A stretch of DNA of 64,000 nucleotides. Origin: Dendrophyllia cribrosa. Lineage: Eukaryota > Cnidaria > Anthozoa > Scleractinia > Dendrophylliidae. The position numbers were made by a program, and so were the translations under genes. This document shows, piece by piece, positions 54,301 through 64,000 of this stretch; within the stretch, counting starts at the first letter, position 1, and each line of letters starts with the position of its first letter. The stretch is from the NCBI GenBank assembly GCA_024195265.1, contig JAJLRJ010000011.1, forward strand, positions 20,198,166-20,262,165. The letters are read 5' to 3'. A model generated the notes under the pieces. That model made no database searches, was not told where the DNA came from, and was given only the letters and a program-made list of their open reading frames with translations.

Positions 54301-57300
54301 GTTTACGTGAATTAAACTCCTTTACACGTGGTTGTTTTTTCCACAGTTATTGGATTTTAACGGTGGCTTCGGCGATTGTAAACAGTTAAGTAAGGAAAGG
54401 TTACTGAAAGATATTATTGGAAAGCGACAATTAGGATCACTTTTTACAGCCATAAACAGCTTCAAACTCGATGACTATGAAGCCATCTAGGAAGAACCGT
54501 CCAAAATGTCCAACCTCGGGAAACTCTGAGGGCAGGCAACTCTTGGTAATCACACTCCAACCTTCTCTCTGAAACTTAAAAAAAATCCTTTGCACACAGA
54601 GTGCATTCACGCACGGTAAGTGTGTTTTTGCACGGTAAGTGTGCGTTCGCACGGTAAGCGTGTGTTGTTCGCACGGTAGTTTTTGTTGTCGAATGCTGAC
54701 ACGGTTCATTATTTACCTCTTGTTTCTTTTGTGTTGCGTAAAACAAAAGAAAATTTTAATGAGACTGAAGTGCACAGCACGGTTATCGTGTTAAATTTCT
54801 ATCTTTTGTTTTACCGTGCTAACGTACCGTGTGCGTGTCATCACCTTAGTACATGGAATCCTGTGGAGGGTCACATTTGCACAAGTAAAGTCAATCGCCT
54901 CGGGTGATGGGGTGAGCAGAGATGTTGAACCCAAAACCCCTTATAACCAGGATTTTACAAGTACACTAATTTCTGTCTTGCAAATCTGTTAATAATTTTT
55001 GTCATGCTTGAGGTTGAGCTGGGTATTATCCAAGGGGTTAATTGTAAAGAGGTTGTCTCCGTAAGAAACAACAGGAGCCCATTACTAGGAGCCTGCAACT
55101 CCCATACTAAGCCTATGTCACGGCGTTTTCACAGACAAATTTATTTTTAGACTATATTTTCCCGCGAGAAAAGGGCAGTTTGCTACTTGTGATTGGTCAT
55201 TGGGGCTCTGCGAGTCTGCAGGAGTCTGATATTAGTGGTACAGTACCTCTCAAAAGTAAGTTACCATCGTCGTGCGCTACGCGATTCGCGTCCTGCGCTA
55301 CGCGATCCGCGTCCTGCGCTACGCGAATCGCGTCCTGCGCTACGCGAATCGCGTAGCGCGCGAAGCTTAAACAGCTTGTACAACTTCTTGCGCGATTCCG
55401 ATTTAAAAATATCTTATTTCCTGGGGCGTTTGAAGATGAAGATGCGACCAAGTGAACCACCGATCGCGCTAAGCGCATGCAAGGCGACCAAACTTTGGTT
55501 CGATAGACGGTGTTTGCTGAACTCTGTATATTTTAAAACAGATCGCGAACACAGCGAACAATTATCCATTGCAAAGTTTATCACGAACTTTGCTTCCATT
55601 TGCTTGGTTTAAGCATCTTTTTACGGCTTTTTCTTGCCGTTGCCAAGCACGTGATAAATATCTTCCCTCGGTCAAATTTCACGTCGCGTAAAGAAGTCTT
55701 TGGAAACATTTTGCCGACTCAGGAAATAATTGCGCTGGATGATCTTCCGTAATAAAACAGCTAGTTTTTCTCTCCCAGAAATGTCATCGAGCATCTGTTT
55801 GGCCAAACACGAGCGAGATTCAAGCCAGACAACAGTCCCGCTCTTAAAACGAGCAAGAATCAAGCGACGAATGTTTTTCTCACTTAGACGGAGATCACGT
55901 GGATGGATCGATGAAACGCTCGCGAAACCAAATGCGGCTTATGTTTATTCCCAGCCCGAAGACACTCCAAATTTTCTGTGATGTTTTAGCGCGGTGGAAT
56001 ACTTGGAAATGAAGAAAGAAAACATATAATTTGTAGAAGTTTATAATACTAGTAAATACTTGTGACTTTCGCTTGTGCCAGCGTGTTTTCAGGTTTCAAA
56101 TTACCGTTTTGACATATGCAAATTCGATGCACTTTTACCTCCCAAGGGACCGCCAAGCACTTTTTTTACCAACAACTACAACAAACTTCAAAGGGTTTAA
56201 TTTTTATTTTGCTACCAAACTTTCCCTACCGTCTTTAATTTTGATTATAATTTTTAGTTCCATTCAAGATTTATTTTAATAATAAGTAAACATGAAGTGC
56301 AGAAATAATTTTACACATGAATTTTGCGTGACTACTGCACTTGGGACTCCGGGCCGCTTGTTTACATTCCGCGAGCAAGCAGCGACAAAAGAATTAATGT
56401 TTTGCAGTCTGATAAAAGAAATCACGTTTATCATTCCCTGGCCTTGAAGTCAAAACCTTGCTCGATTCAAATAAATGGTAAAACGAGCGTGACTGGTACT
56501 TATTACTTTGTCTTCTCGCGGACTGCTGGCGTAGTCTGTCATTCAGTCAATGTCGCTCGCAAACAAAAAAACGCCATTTGATTCAAACACAATTGTTTTG
56601 TTTGTGGTGAACTAAAAGGAAAAATACCTTGCTCGTGAAATACTCGGCCATCCAAATCACAATGTCTGTCGATGACAAATACATAGTAATTTCGCATAAC
56701 GTGTCGCTTGCGCAAAAATTAACGAAAACTACAAGTACAAACACTTTCGAAACCGATCTGTTTTAGAAAACTTAGCCATTTAATTCGCATGATTTGTTGA
56801 GGACAGACTGAAACATTTCCGTTGAGGAAAACACGAAACGCATTGAATCCCGAGATACCTTTTTGCCTTCTGTTTTCCTGACAACCATCCAGTGGCAGTT
56901 AGATGCCGACCTTTGCGCGAAATTAATCGGTTTCGCGCAAGATAAACTTTTCGTACAGTGTAATTATTGCCGCTTCGGTGACTCTCGCGCTACGCGATTC
57001 GCGTCCTGCGCTACGCGAATCGCGTAGCGCAGGACGCGAATCGCGTAGCGCGCGAAACGCTACGCGACAGGTAACTTACTTTTGAGAGGTACTGTAAATT
57101 CAAATCTAAAAATAAATTTGTCTGAGAAAACGCCGTGACAGGAATATACATGTAGGGCAGTTGCACGCTCCTAGTAATGGGCTCCTGGAAACCACCAATG
57201 ACTTTGGTTCGAAAATACATGACTGTATAAAACTTTTAGTAATATCTGATATACATTAATGTATGGGGTTATTTAAAAGCCTTTACCTTAGAAGTCATAA

Positions 57301-60300
57301 AAATGCAATTTGTTTGATCCAAAATACATGTACATGTAATAGTTTATTTTCTTTATGATTTATTAAAAGGTCCAGTATCACCCAAAATGCATTGCACGCC
57401 CAATGCCTCGACGCAGTCGAAAATTCCCGAAAGAGCCAATCATGAGCGAGCTCGTCATTTGACCGCAAAGCCGAATGGGTGATACTGGGCCTTTAAAGTT
57501 TCATTTATTTTTATTTTCTTATTTTAACAGTATACAACAGGTTATTTTACACAAATACAGTCATGTAATTGGCCTCCAAGTGAAACACAAAAATAACTCA
57601 ACTTTAAGGAGAAATTTTAAAAATGTGGCACCAATGAACTAAGTCATTCTACATGTATATATTAAACAGAAACTATTTAAATGACCCTATATTAATCCTA
57701 AATAAGAATAATGTTTTTGTGGACTCCACATTTTCAAGATTTACAACTGTTTGAATTTTACTAAAATGCAAAAACATGCAAATAAACAAACACTTGCATT
57801 TAGCAGAATGCTTGGGCGGGTTCACTTTCTATAATCTCTTTCTATGCTTCAAGTTGAGAGTTTTGGCAGCTTAATTAAGTCATCCCTAAATCTTGAAAAG
57901 CATCAAAGCAATACGTACGATTTTCATCCAGCGCTAAGTTTCTATTGAAGTTTTACGGTTACTGTATAAACAGACCTAAACCGCCATGTTTCTTCGTTGC
58001 GAGCGCGGCAGGCTTGTGACATACTTTGGTTGGATTTGATTGGTCAGCATAGGACACACAAGGTACATGTTTGTACATATGTATGTCTTGAATCTGTGAC
58101 GCCAATACAAAGAAATATGGCCGTTTAGGTCTGTTTGCATACGAAACTTATTAATAAATCATTAAAAAATATATATTATTTTGGATCAAACGAATTGCAT
58201 TTTTATGACAGTCTGCCAAGGTTAAGGCTTTTAAATTAAACCCCATATCAAATAAATCTATTTTTTGAACCAAAATCATTAATTATAATGTTCGTTTCTT
58301 ATGGAGACACCCTCTTAATTTAATTGTTTGGTTGTTTTTTACATATGTTTCATTAATTATTTTGCTAGTGCATTATGAATTTTCATCCTCTTACAGTATT
58401 GCATTTATGTAAAGACAAAATTTGCAGTTTTTATCCTGAGGCATGGAGAAATCATGCTCACAAAACAACTGAATTAATTAGGCCTGATTTTTCTTTAATG
58501 TTTTCTTGTATGTTTTAGGCTCTGGCAAAACCACTTTGCTTAATATTCTTGCTGGAAGGTTGTCTCCTGAAGATGGTGAAATTCTACTTAATGGAACAAA
58601 GCTCAACAAAAAGCTGAAGAAGAAAATTTGTTATGTATTACAAGAGGACATTTTCTTCGCAAACCTCACTCTTCGAGAAACCCTAACGGTAATAATATGG
58701 TTATCTCAAACTTTGAGATTCATCACAGTTAACGATAAAAAATATTTATTGCAATTACATGATAAAAAATACATACATGTATATGTTTCATTGAGAAACT
58801 AAAGAAATATTAAAGACATGACAACTGACTATATTGTCAAAGTTAACAGTATTTTACCAGTATTTCTATGGCAATCTTTCACTTTTAAGGTAGCATGGCT
58901 GACAACAGTTCCTTAAGTAATTTCCAGTCTTACACTTTGATGGATCACTACACAACAACATTCTTTTTATCAGTTACAATTATAATGGTATCAAACAATT
59001 AAATGCCCAGTCGTTCTTGAACAAGTTATGGTCATTGTGATGATATAACAGATTACTATGGTAGCGATATCGAGCTCAGTGACCCCTACTTTTTATTAAT
59101 ATTATCAAATTGTAAGATACAACTTTTTGCAAAGTTTAAAAATATTTGGGAAGGAGTTCAGAAAATTTAAGGTGACCCTGAACCCCTTCACAAAATATTT
59201 TTAAAGTTTCATATAGCCATGATTGTACTGTGTGACGCGCCTTACCATTGAACAAGTTATGGTCATTGTGATGATATAACGGGTTACTATGGTAGCGATA
59301 TCGAGCTCAGTGACCTCCACGTTTTATTAATATTATCAAATTGTAAGATACAACTTTTTGCAAAGTTTAAAAATATTTGGGAAGGAGTTCAGAAAATTTA
59401 AGGTGACCCTGAACCCCTTCACAAAATATTTTTAAAGTTTCATTTAGCCATTATTGTACAGTGTGACGCGCCTTACCGTTGAACAAGTTATGGTCATTGT
59501 GATGATATAACGGGTTACTATGGTAATAATATCGAGCTCGGTGACCCCCACTTTTTATTAATATCAAATATTTGTAAGATACAACTTTTTGCAAAGTTTA
59601 AAAATATTTGGGAAGGAGTTCAGAAAATTTAAGGTGACCCTGAACCCCTTCACAAAATATTTTTAAAGTTTCATATACCATTATTGTAGCATTACAGTGC
59701 AACATGCCTTACCATGGGCATCCAAAAAAACATTTTGACACGTTTCCACGATATCACCATTTAATTCTTATAATAGAGCGGTTTTCAATTGAGTGTCGAA
59801 AGTAATTACACAATTGCTTTGGTTTTGCATTGCTCATTTTGTGATTGGCTAAAAAATCTCGAGCCACTTTCTCGACCAATCAGAAGTAAAACCAAAACCA
59901 ATCGTGACTTGCTCGCATGCGTTTTCCCGCGCTTGGCGCCGGCGACATGTAATCACTTCGAGCTCTGATTGGTTCATTGGATTGTTTATGACTGCTGTGA
60001 TTGGTCAGAGTAATTACTTTGGTTTTGGTTTTACGGCACTCAATTGAAAACTGCTCTATTATTAAAGGTATTTTTGTAACTGTGGATATGTGTGAAACAA
60101 TATTTATAAAAGTGAATAAGATCTTCATATTTAGTAACTAACTTTACACTCCTGTGATGAACACGAAACGATCGACAAGACTATGTAAGTTTAGTCGTGC
60201 TCAACTTTGCAAGGAGGTGTGTCGGTCAATTGAATTCTGGCTCTCTGATTGGCTAACTTGTAAAAAAGTTTGTTGGATGCTCATGGTATAAAGGCACATC

Positions 60301-60731
60301 GCACTGTAACTGTAAAGGAGTGTTTAATAGTATTGGTCCATCAAAGTGTACTGGAAATTACTAGAAACTGTTGTGAGCCACCTTATGCCAGGGTAGACTT
60401 AAGGGGCAGTTTAAGGTGCATTATTCAGGCTGCCCATGTAAACATTTTGTCATCAATGAAAAGAAACTTATTAGATAGCTACAGTGTATCAGGGTGTACT
60501 AGCTAGTATGTAGCATTTGTTTGATGTATTGCTCATGATTCTCCTTAGCTATGTACATAATTATTACAGTTGTCTCATTTCTTAACCGTAAATTAATATC
60601 AATTGGCAAATTTGCGTTGATTTCTGCTAGAAAAAGGCAGTAAAATTTAATTATTTGTTTCTTCTTTTTTTTAGTTTTCAGCAATGCTCCGTTTACCAGA
60701 TTCTTTATCGAAAACTGAAAAGTTGGAAAAG
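48228..60731 (+). CDS. ABCG-type half-transporter, N-terminal three exons
   Basis: Exons 48228-48369, 58519-58688 and 60675-60731 give 123 residues; the gene continues past the window. ABCG proteins are half-transporters with the ATPase domain before the membrane domain, working as dimers to export lipids, sterols or small molecules. Seen: [20 protein letters not shown] leading into Walker A ([11 protein letters not shown]), then [20 protein letters not shown] with the Q-loop Gln, then [20 protein letters not shown], all typical ABCG spacing. The signature LSGGE, Walker B and membrane helices would lie downstream. Substrate cannot be inferred. Confidence 0.88.
48370..49946. other. ABCG intron 1, first part, nothing recognised
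   Basis: AT-rich. Short inverted phrases such as GTGGCCATCTTTGTGCC and GGGGCACAAAGATGGC at 49195-49242 form a small hairpin. Confidence 0.5.
49947..51847. mobile_element. Inverted-repeat DNA transposon, non-autonomous
   Basis: Ends ACTTAAAGTGCCTATGAAAT and complement. Inverted matching continues inwards (AGTGGCTCCAATTTGTG near 50089 against AAATTGGAGCCACTTTTC near 51689, and GACGTAAATAGT near 50138 against ACTATTTACGTC near 51641), so arms are about 200 bp. The core at 50800-51400 is a degenerate repeat of CATTCAATAAGC-like and CGAGCCACTAAA-like phrases roughly every 90-100 bp. No transposase ORF. Confidence 0.75.
51944..52590. mobile_element. Inverted-repeat element with AACTTG subterminal repeats
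   Basis: Ends ACAGACGAGCAAGT and ACTTGCTCGTCTGT-type complement. Many AACTTGTC/GACAAGTT motifs lie inside both ends. A 71-codon frame at 52165-52380 ([14 protein letters not shown]..., [17 protein letters not shown]) has no recognisable family. Confidence 0.75.
53180..54877. mobile_element. DNA transposon with 60-bp ends and ACACGGTA repeats
   Basis: Left end CTAAGGTGATGACACGCACA at about 53210 and complement near 54828 belong to inverted arms of about 60 bp. Subterminal arrays of TTGACACGGTAAAG (left, about 53378-53480) and GCACGGTAAGTGTG (right, about 54612-54690) resemble transposase-binding repeats. The interior (54040-54315) is related to 56085-56370 of the next element. No transposase recognised. 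Confidence 0.75.
55073..57184. mobile_element. Outer inverted-repeat element split by the next one
   Basis: Arms GGAGCCCATTACTAGGAGC plus GTCACGGCGTTTTCWCAGAC at 55073-55151 and complement at 57104-57184. It contains the CAGTACC element at 55237-57097. Confidence 0.7.
55237..57097. mobile_element. TA-flanked DNA transposon with 21-bp subterminal repeats
   Basis: Ends CAGTACCTCTCAAAAGTAAG and complement, with TA on both outer sides. The left end carries about four units of CGCTACGCGATTCGCGTCCT, the right end a palindromic version of the same unit. TA targets and a CAGT start fit a Tc1/mariner-like end (inference). No intact transposase; the open frame at 55193-55612 is produced by the repeat. 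Confidence 0.75.
57259..58251. mobile_element. Inverted-repeat element with a nested small MITE
   Basis: Arms ATGGGGTTATTTAAAAGCCT and CATAAAAATGCAATTTGTTT with complements at 58178-58251. A small palindromic MITE at 57364-57496 has ends AAGGTCCAGTATCACCCA and TGGGTGATACTGGGCCTTTA. Confidence 0.75.
58519..58688 (+). CDS. ABCG exon 2: Walker A to Q-loop
   Basis: The acceptor is TGTATGTTTTAG and the donor GTAATA. It completes the Gly codon of GPSG and continues [20 protein letters not shown] and [20 protein letters not shown]. Confidence 0.92.
59020..59712 (+). repeat. 231-bp tandem repeat, three units
   Basis: AACAAGTTATGGTCATTGTG starts at 59020, 59251 and 59482. The units are nearly identical apart from a few substitutions and the last few dozen bases. 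Confidence 0.92.
59776..60056 (+). mobile_element. MITE family 1, copy 4
   Basis: A full-length copy flanked by TA on both sides, in ABCG intron 2. Confidence 0.85.
60675..60731 (+). CDS. ABCG exon 3
   Basis: The acceptor is CTTTTTTTTAG and the donor GTATTT. 19 codons, [19 protein letters not shown], the segment that follows the Q-loop in ABCG proteins. Too short to find without the family pattern. Confidence 0.82.
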
Positions 60732-61573
60732 GTATTTGGCAGCATTATTTTTATTAATATTAGAACAAGACAGTATAGCTTTAAAAACGTTGGACTGCAC
60801 CATCTAGCTGTTTGGTCCCAGAACTCCCTACTCGGCCGCTCCCAGCTAAATGCTTTTTTTTAGTGAAACCGATGGAACGGTCCGCAGTTCATAGTCCACA
60901 GTCCACAGTCTATTTAACGCAGTTCACTGATAGGCTGCAGTCCACAAGTCACAGTCAAGTCACTCCATAGCTTGTCTAGTCCACAGTCTACTGGTTCACA
61001 GTCCAGTCCACATACTCTTTTGACAATTAAAAGTCCCAAAGCAGTCCATAGTTCGCAGTCTAGTCAACAATCTACAGATGTATTAGACGTATGCCAAGTC
61101 CATTCCAATCTCTTACATACATGTAATGACATAGATGTACTTATACATGTTGATCAGTGGACTGTCATTTGTAAATCTGTGTTCAGTCATCCACATTTTA
61201 TGACATTGTCAGTGTTAAAAATTTAAATCAAGCCTACAAAAACACTCTGTTAGAATGTACATACCGTCTTGTGTTTTAGGAAAACTTTGTAATATTTTAT
61301 TGTGGTCTGTAGATGAGATCCTGCAGTGTGAGCATGTTTATATAGACAGTTCCCATACGAAATTAGAAGCGCTGTGCAGCGCCTCAAAAGCGCTTCAAAA
61401 TAGCTGTACAGCGTATATGCAGCCGATATGCAGCGTTTTAGAAGCCATGCAGCAGCTTAAGTCAAGTTGAAGCTGGCTGCAAAAACGCTGTGTAGCTCAT
61501 CGAAGCCTTCCGCAGCGGTTTTGCAGTGTTTGGTAGCTGTTTGCTAGACTGTAAAAAGCTGTCATTCCCCCAA
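60732..61573. other. ABCG intron 3 with CAGTCCA and GCAGC-rich degenerate repeats
   Basis: CAGTCCACAGTC-type decamers are scattered at 60889-61080, and GCAGC/GCTGC phrases at 61370-61560. No exon recognised. Confidence 0.55.
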
Positions 61574-63471
61574 GTACAGTACTGCCCGAAACTATTGACC
61601 CATTTTCCTCGGTTTTGCCTCGGCGAAACCGCAGATCGACGCCACGATATCGCCTCGGTAATGACGCGGCGTGCCGAAATTTTACCCCGGTTTTACCTAG
61701 GTTTGCCGCGGCAATCAGTGCCGCGGTAAACATTGAGCCGCGGTAAAGTTTGAATAGGCTTCCGTTTCTTTTGTTTAAGTTCATCAACTTCAATAGGCGA
61801 GATTTCACACTCCGATCATTTCACAAATTAAAGAAACTGCCGCCATTTCGTTTCACGTATTCACACACAAAAAATATTTTTTCAAGTCAAGGGGTATTTA
61901 GAGTCAACTTCAATCTTTTTTCGCGTTGTGAATGCGAAGGATAAAGTCATGGAAATACCGATCGATTTTAATATAAATATACATGTACGGCATGAGAAAA
62001 TATCATCGCTCGGCTGCTCGCTGTTGCGATCATACTCGATCAAGTTATGCAGTTTTTGTTTTGAGCATTCTCGTGCTAAAATATAGAGATTTAAAACCGC
62101 TTACGATTTAAAAAGTGTATTACGAATGATATTTTTATTGGCGCCGAGGAAAACGCTGGTTAAAAACGACAAGCCACGATTCATAAATTACTAACTACGC
62201 GTTGAAGGAGTTAACATGTGAAGTGCATGTCCTGGAGTCCCTGAAATGCGGGAATTATCTCCCTGATCCTGATAGCTGAATGACGAATTCATTCGCGATT
62301 TGAAACGTTCATGAATGATTTTTCGTTGCCAGCGGCTTAAGAATTATTTTCGCAGACGGTTTCAGTTGTTTTAAAGCTCCTGAAGGATATTTTTTCTTTT
62401 AAACTACGATTTATGTGACCCAGACCGCTGAAATTGGGTGTAAACAAACATGGCGAAGCGACGCGACGCGACGCGACGCGACGCGACGCGACGTGACGAG
62501 TACTTTCAAATACTGTAACTCGGCTAACTATAACAAAATAACTCTAAATGATTTTATCCTCTTCAAGGTATTTTAATTTACGTTCGGATCATATTGTTTC
62601 GTCACTGCATAATATGCAAGGTTCGTGATAACAATTTGTACTTGCGGCTCGCTTCGGAAAAATATTTCTCGCCGCTTTAGCGTAAATGACGTGACACATG
62701 TCAACAAACGCAAGCAACCAATAAAAATCAACTGTTCCCACGGATAGAATTTCACTGCGGCGCCAAAGTGGCTAACGTTACGAAACCGATAACACAAGTT
62801 TCGGTCGCCACAAATTGTGCTCGCTAGTTTTAATAGATGAAAAGACGTGCGGCACGTAAACACTAGGATACAGTTTGAGTTTCAATGAATCTTCCTTGGA
62901 TTGTTTTGACACCGGGATCCGTTGATCCTGAATGAAATAGTGGTATCAACAACCGAGTCGCTAGACTGTCAAGAATTATAAACATCGAGCACCACGCAGC
63001 TATAAACGCGAAGTGAATGGATGTTAAAATCACAGCCTCGACCGAGACAAACTTCAACTCTCTACGAGTTGAATAGCTTTCTTTTAATATAACTCTCTCT
63101 AATCCTCCAACGACGAAAACTTTAAAAAATAGCTGGACCCAGCGTGACAAAAATAGCTGGATTCACACCACCATTCACGGCCAACATGCATGTATCATCA
63201 GATATCATTTCAGAAAATTTTAATGTCTGCCAACAGTATCTTGGCGCACAATGCACATTGTTTGAGAGACACCTTTTTGATTTTAGAAATTAGTTACTAT
63301 TGTTTCTTCTCCGCGACATACCGCGGCACGCTTGCCGCGGCGTTCGGTTACGTTCGTGCAAGACGAGGTAGAGGCTTTGGTCCTGCCGCGGTGAATTCGC
63401 GGCAAAACCTTTCAGCAAAGATGCGAATTCACCGCGGCGCGGTGGGTCAATAGTTTTGGGCGGTACTGTAG
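61574..63471. mobile_element. TA-flanked DNA transposon, CAGTACTGCCC ends
   Basis: Left end CAGTACTGCCCGAAACTATT, right end the complement with three changes, TA on both outer sides. CCGCGGTAAA and CCGCGGCA-type motifs lie inside both ends (61690-61750 and 63320-63440). The core has no recognisable transposase. A five-base array sits at 62458. Confidence 0.7.
62458..62497 (+). repeat. GCGAC pentamer array
   Basis: About seven units of GCGAC, ending in GTGACG. Confidence 0.92.
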
Positions 63472-64000
63472 CTGCTAGAGGCTGCATGACACTGCAGATC
63501 TAAAATCCATAACTTTCTTCGAGACGACTGAATCACCTCTACATGACAAAAGTCTCAAATTATTTGATACAAATGTCACGCGTGATCAGCGTTCTGATGT
63601 AGCAAGCTTTCAGTCAGTGATACGTACACCACTGAATATTTCGCTGATAACTGCAGGTTTCAAGTGAACAGTTTCTCCAACTGCAGATCAGAATACCTTA
63701 TTGTTACGTTACTTATTTTCGCGGTCACTTCGCATATTTCGCGGGACTTTATTCTCGCGATTTGGAAACCTTTCTTGGTTTGCGGGATTTCGAATCCATT
63801 AAAAAATGTTCCTGCATCTTTCTTTTGTCTGGAATCAAACAGTGTTCATAAGACGAGCAGACCAGTGTCTGTAAGCAGCTGGACTCAATGGATAATTTAA
63901 AGTGCCACTGTGATAAAAAATATACATTTTCTGTTCTCTTCATATTTTTAAAAATGTAAGTACTCATTATTTACCTTGCGAAGTTTCAAGTCAAAACTCG
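63472..64000. other. Terminal stretch, nothing recognised
   Basis: Presumably further ABCG intron. No exon of the expected signature-motif region could be found. Confidence 0.5.

Noticed and set aside
55193..55612. 139-codon frame with repeated [12 protein letters not shown] residues
   Set aside because: The repeats are the translation of the 21-bp subterminal DNA repeats of a transposon; nothing suggests a protein.
1..64000. CRISPR arrays, bacterial operons or defence systems
   Set aside because: The tandem repeats have no regular unique spacers, and the genes are spliced animal genes.

Overview
The window looks like nuclear DNA of an early-branching animal, most likely a cnidarian and plausibly a stony coral (inference). 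The genes are intron-rich with GT-AG introns, the proteins are animal-type, and introns and spacers are packed with short inverted-repeat transposons (MITEs), tRNA-derived SINEs and Penelope-like retroelement remnants. I see no bacterial operons, CRISPR arrays or ribosome binding sites.

Three genes can be supported, all on the + strand. (1) NDST-A, 2767-17183, is a ten-exon heparan sulfate N-deacetylase/N-sulfotransferase paralogue; its N-terminal membrane-anchor exon was not found. (2) NDST-B, 26278-39463, is a ten-exon NDST with signal anchor and all expected catalytic motifs; its last exon runs into a 500-N gap. (3) An ABCG-type half-transporter starts at 48228; three exons are visible (48228-48369, 58519-58688, 60675-60731) and the rest lies beyond the window.

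The two NDST genes are a tandem duplicate with matching intron phases and five coding exons of identical length. Both keep the deacetylase motifs. NDST-A has lost essentially every PAPS-binding and catalytic residue of the sulfotransferase half, yet its frame and splice sites are open from end to end. It therefore looks like a deacetylase-only NDST beside a complete bifunctional one. If both act in the Golgi, A could make free glucosamine amino groups that B or another sulfotransferase then sulfates.

Layout: 1-2766 repeats, no exon found; 2767-17183 NDST-A with MITE-filled introns; 17184-26277 a spacer holding a cluster of DNA palindromes, the largest a 3.5-kb head-to-head Penelope-like inverted duplication; 26278-39463 NDST-B, with a nested transposon and a long 17-bp minisatellite in its introns; 39464-39963 assembly gap ending in a poly-C run; 40025-48227 spacer with MITEs; 48228-64000 ABCG gene, whose first intron (about 10 kb) holds several inverted-repeat DNA transposons.
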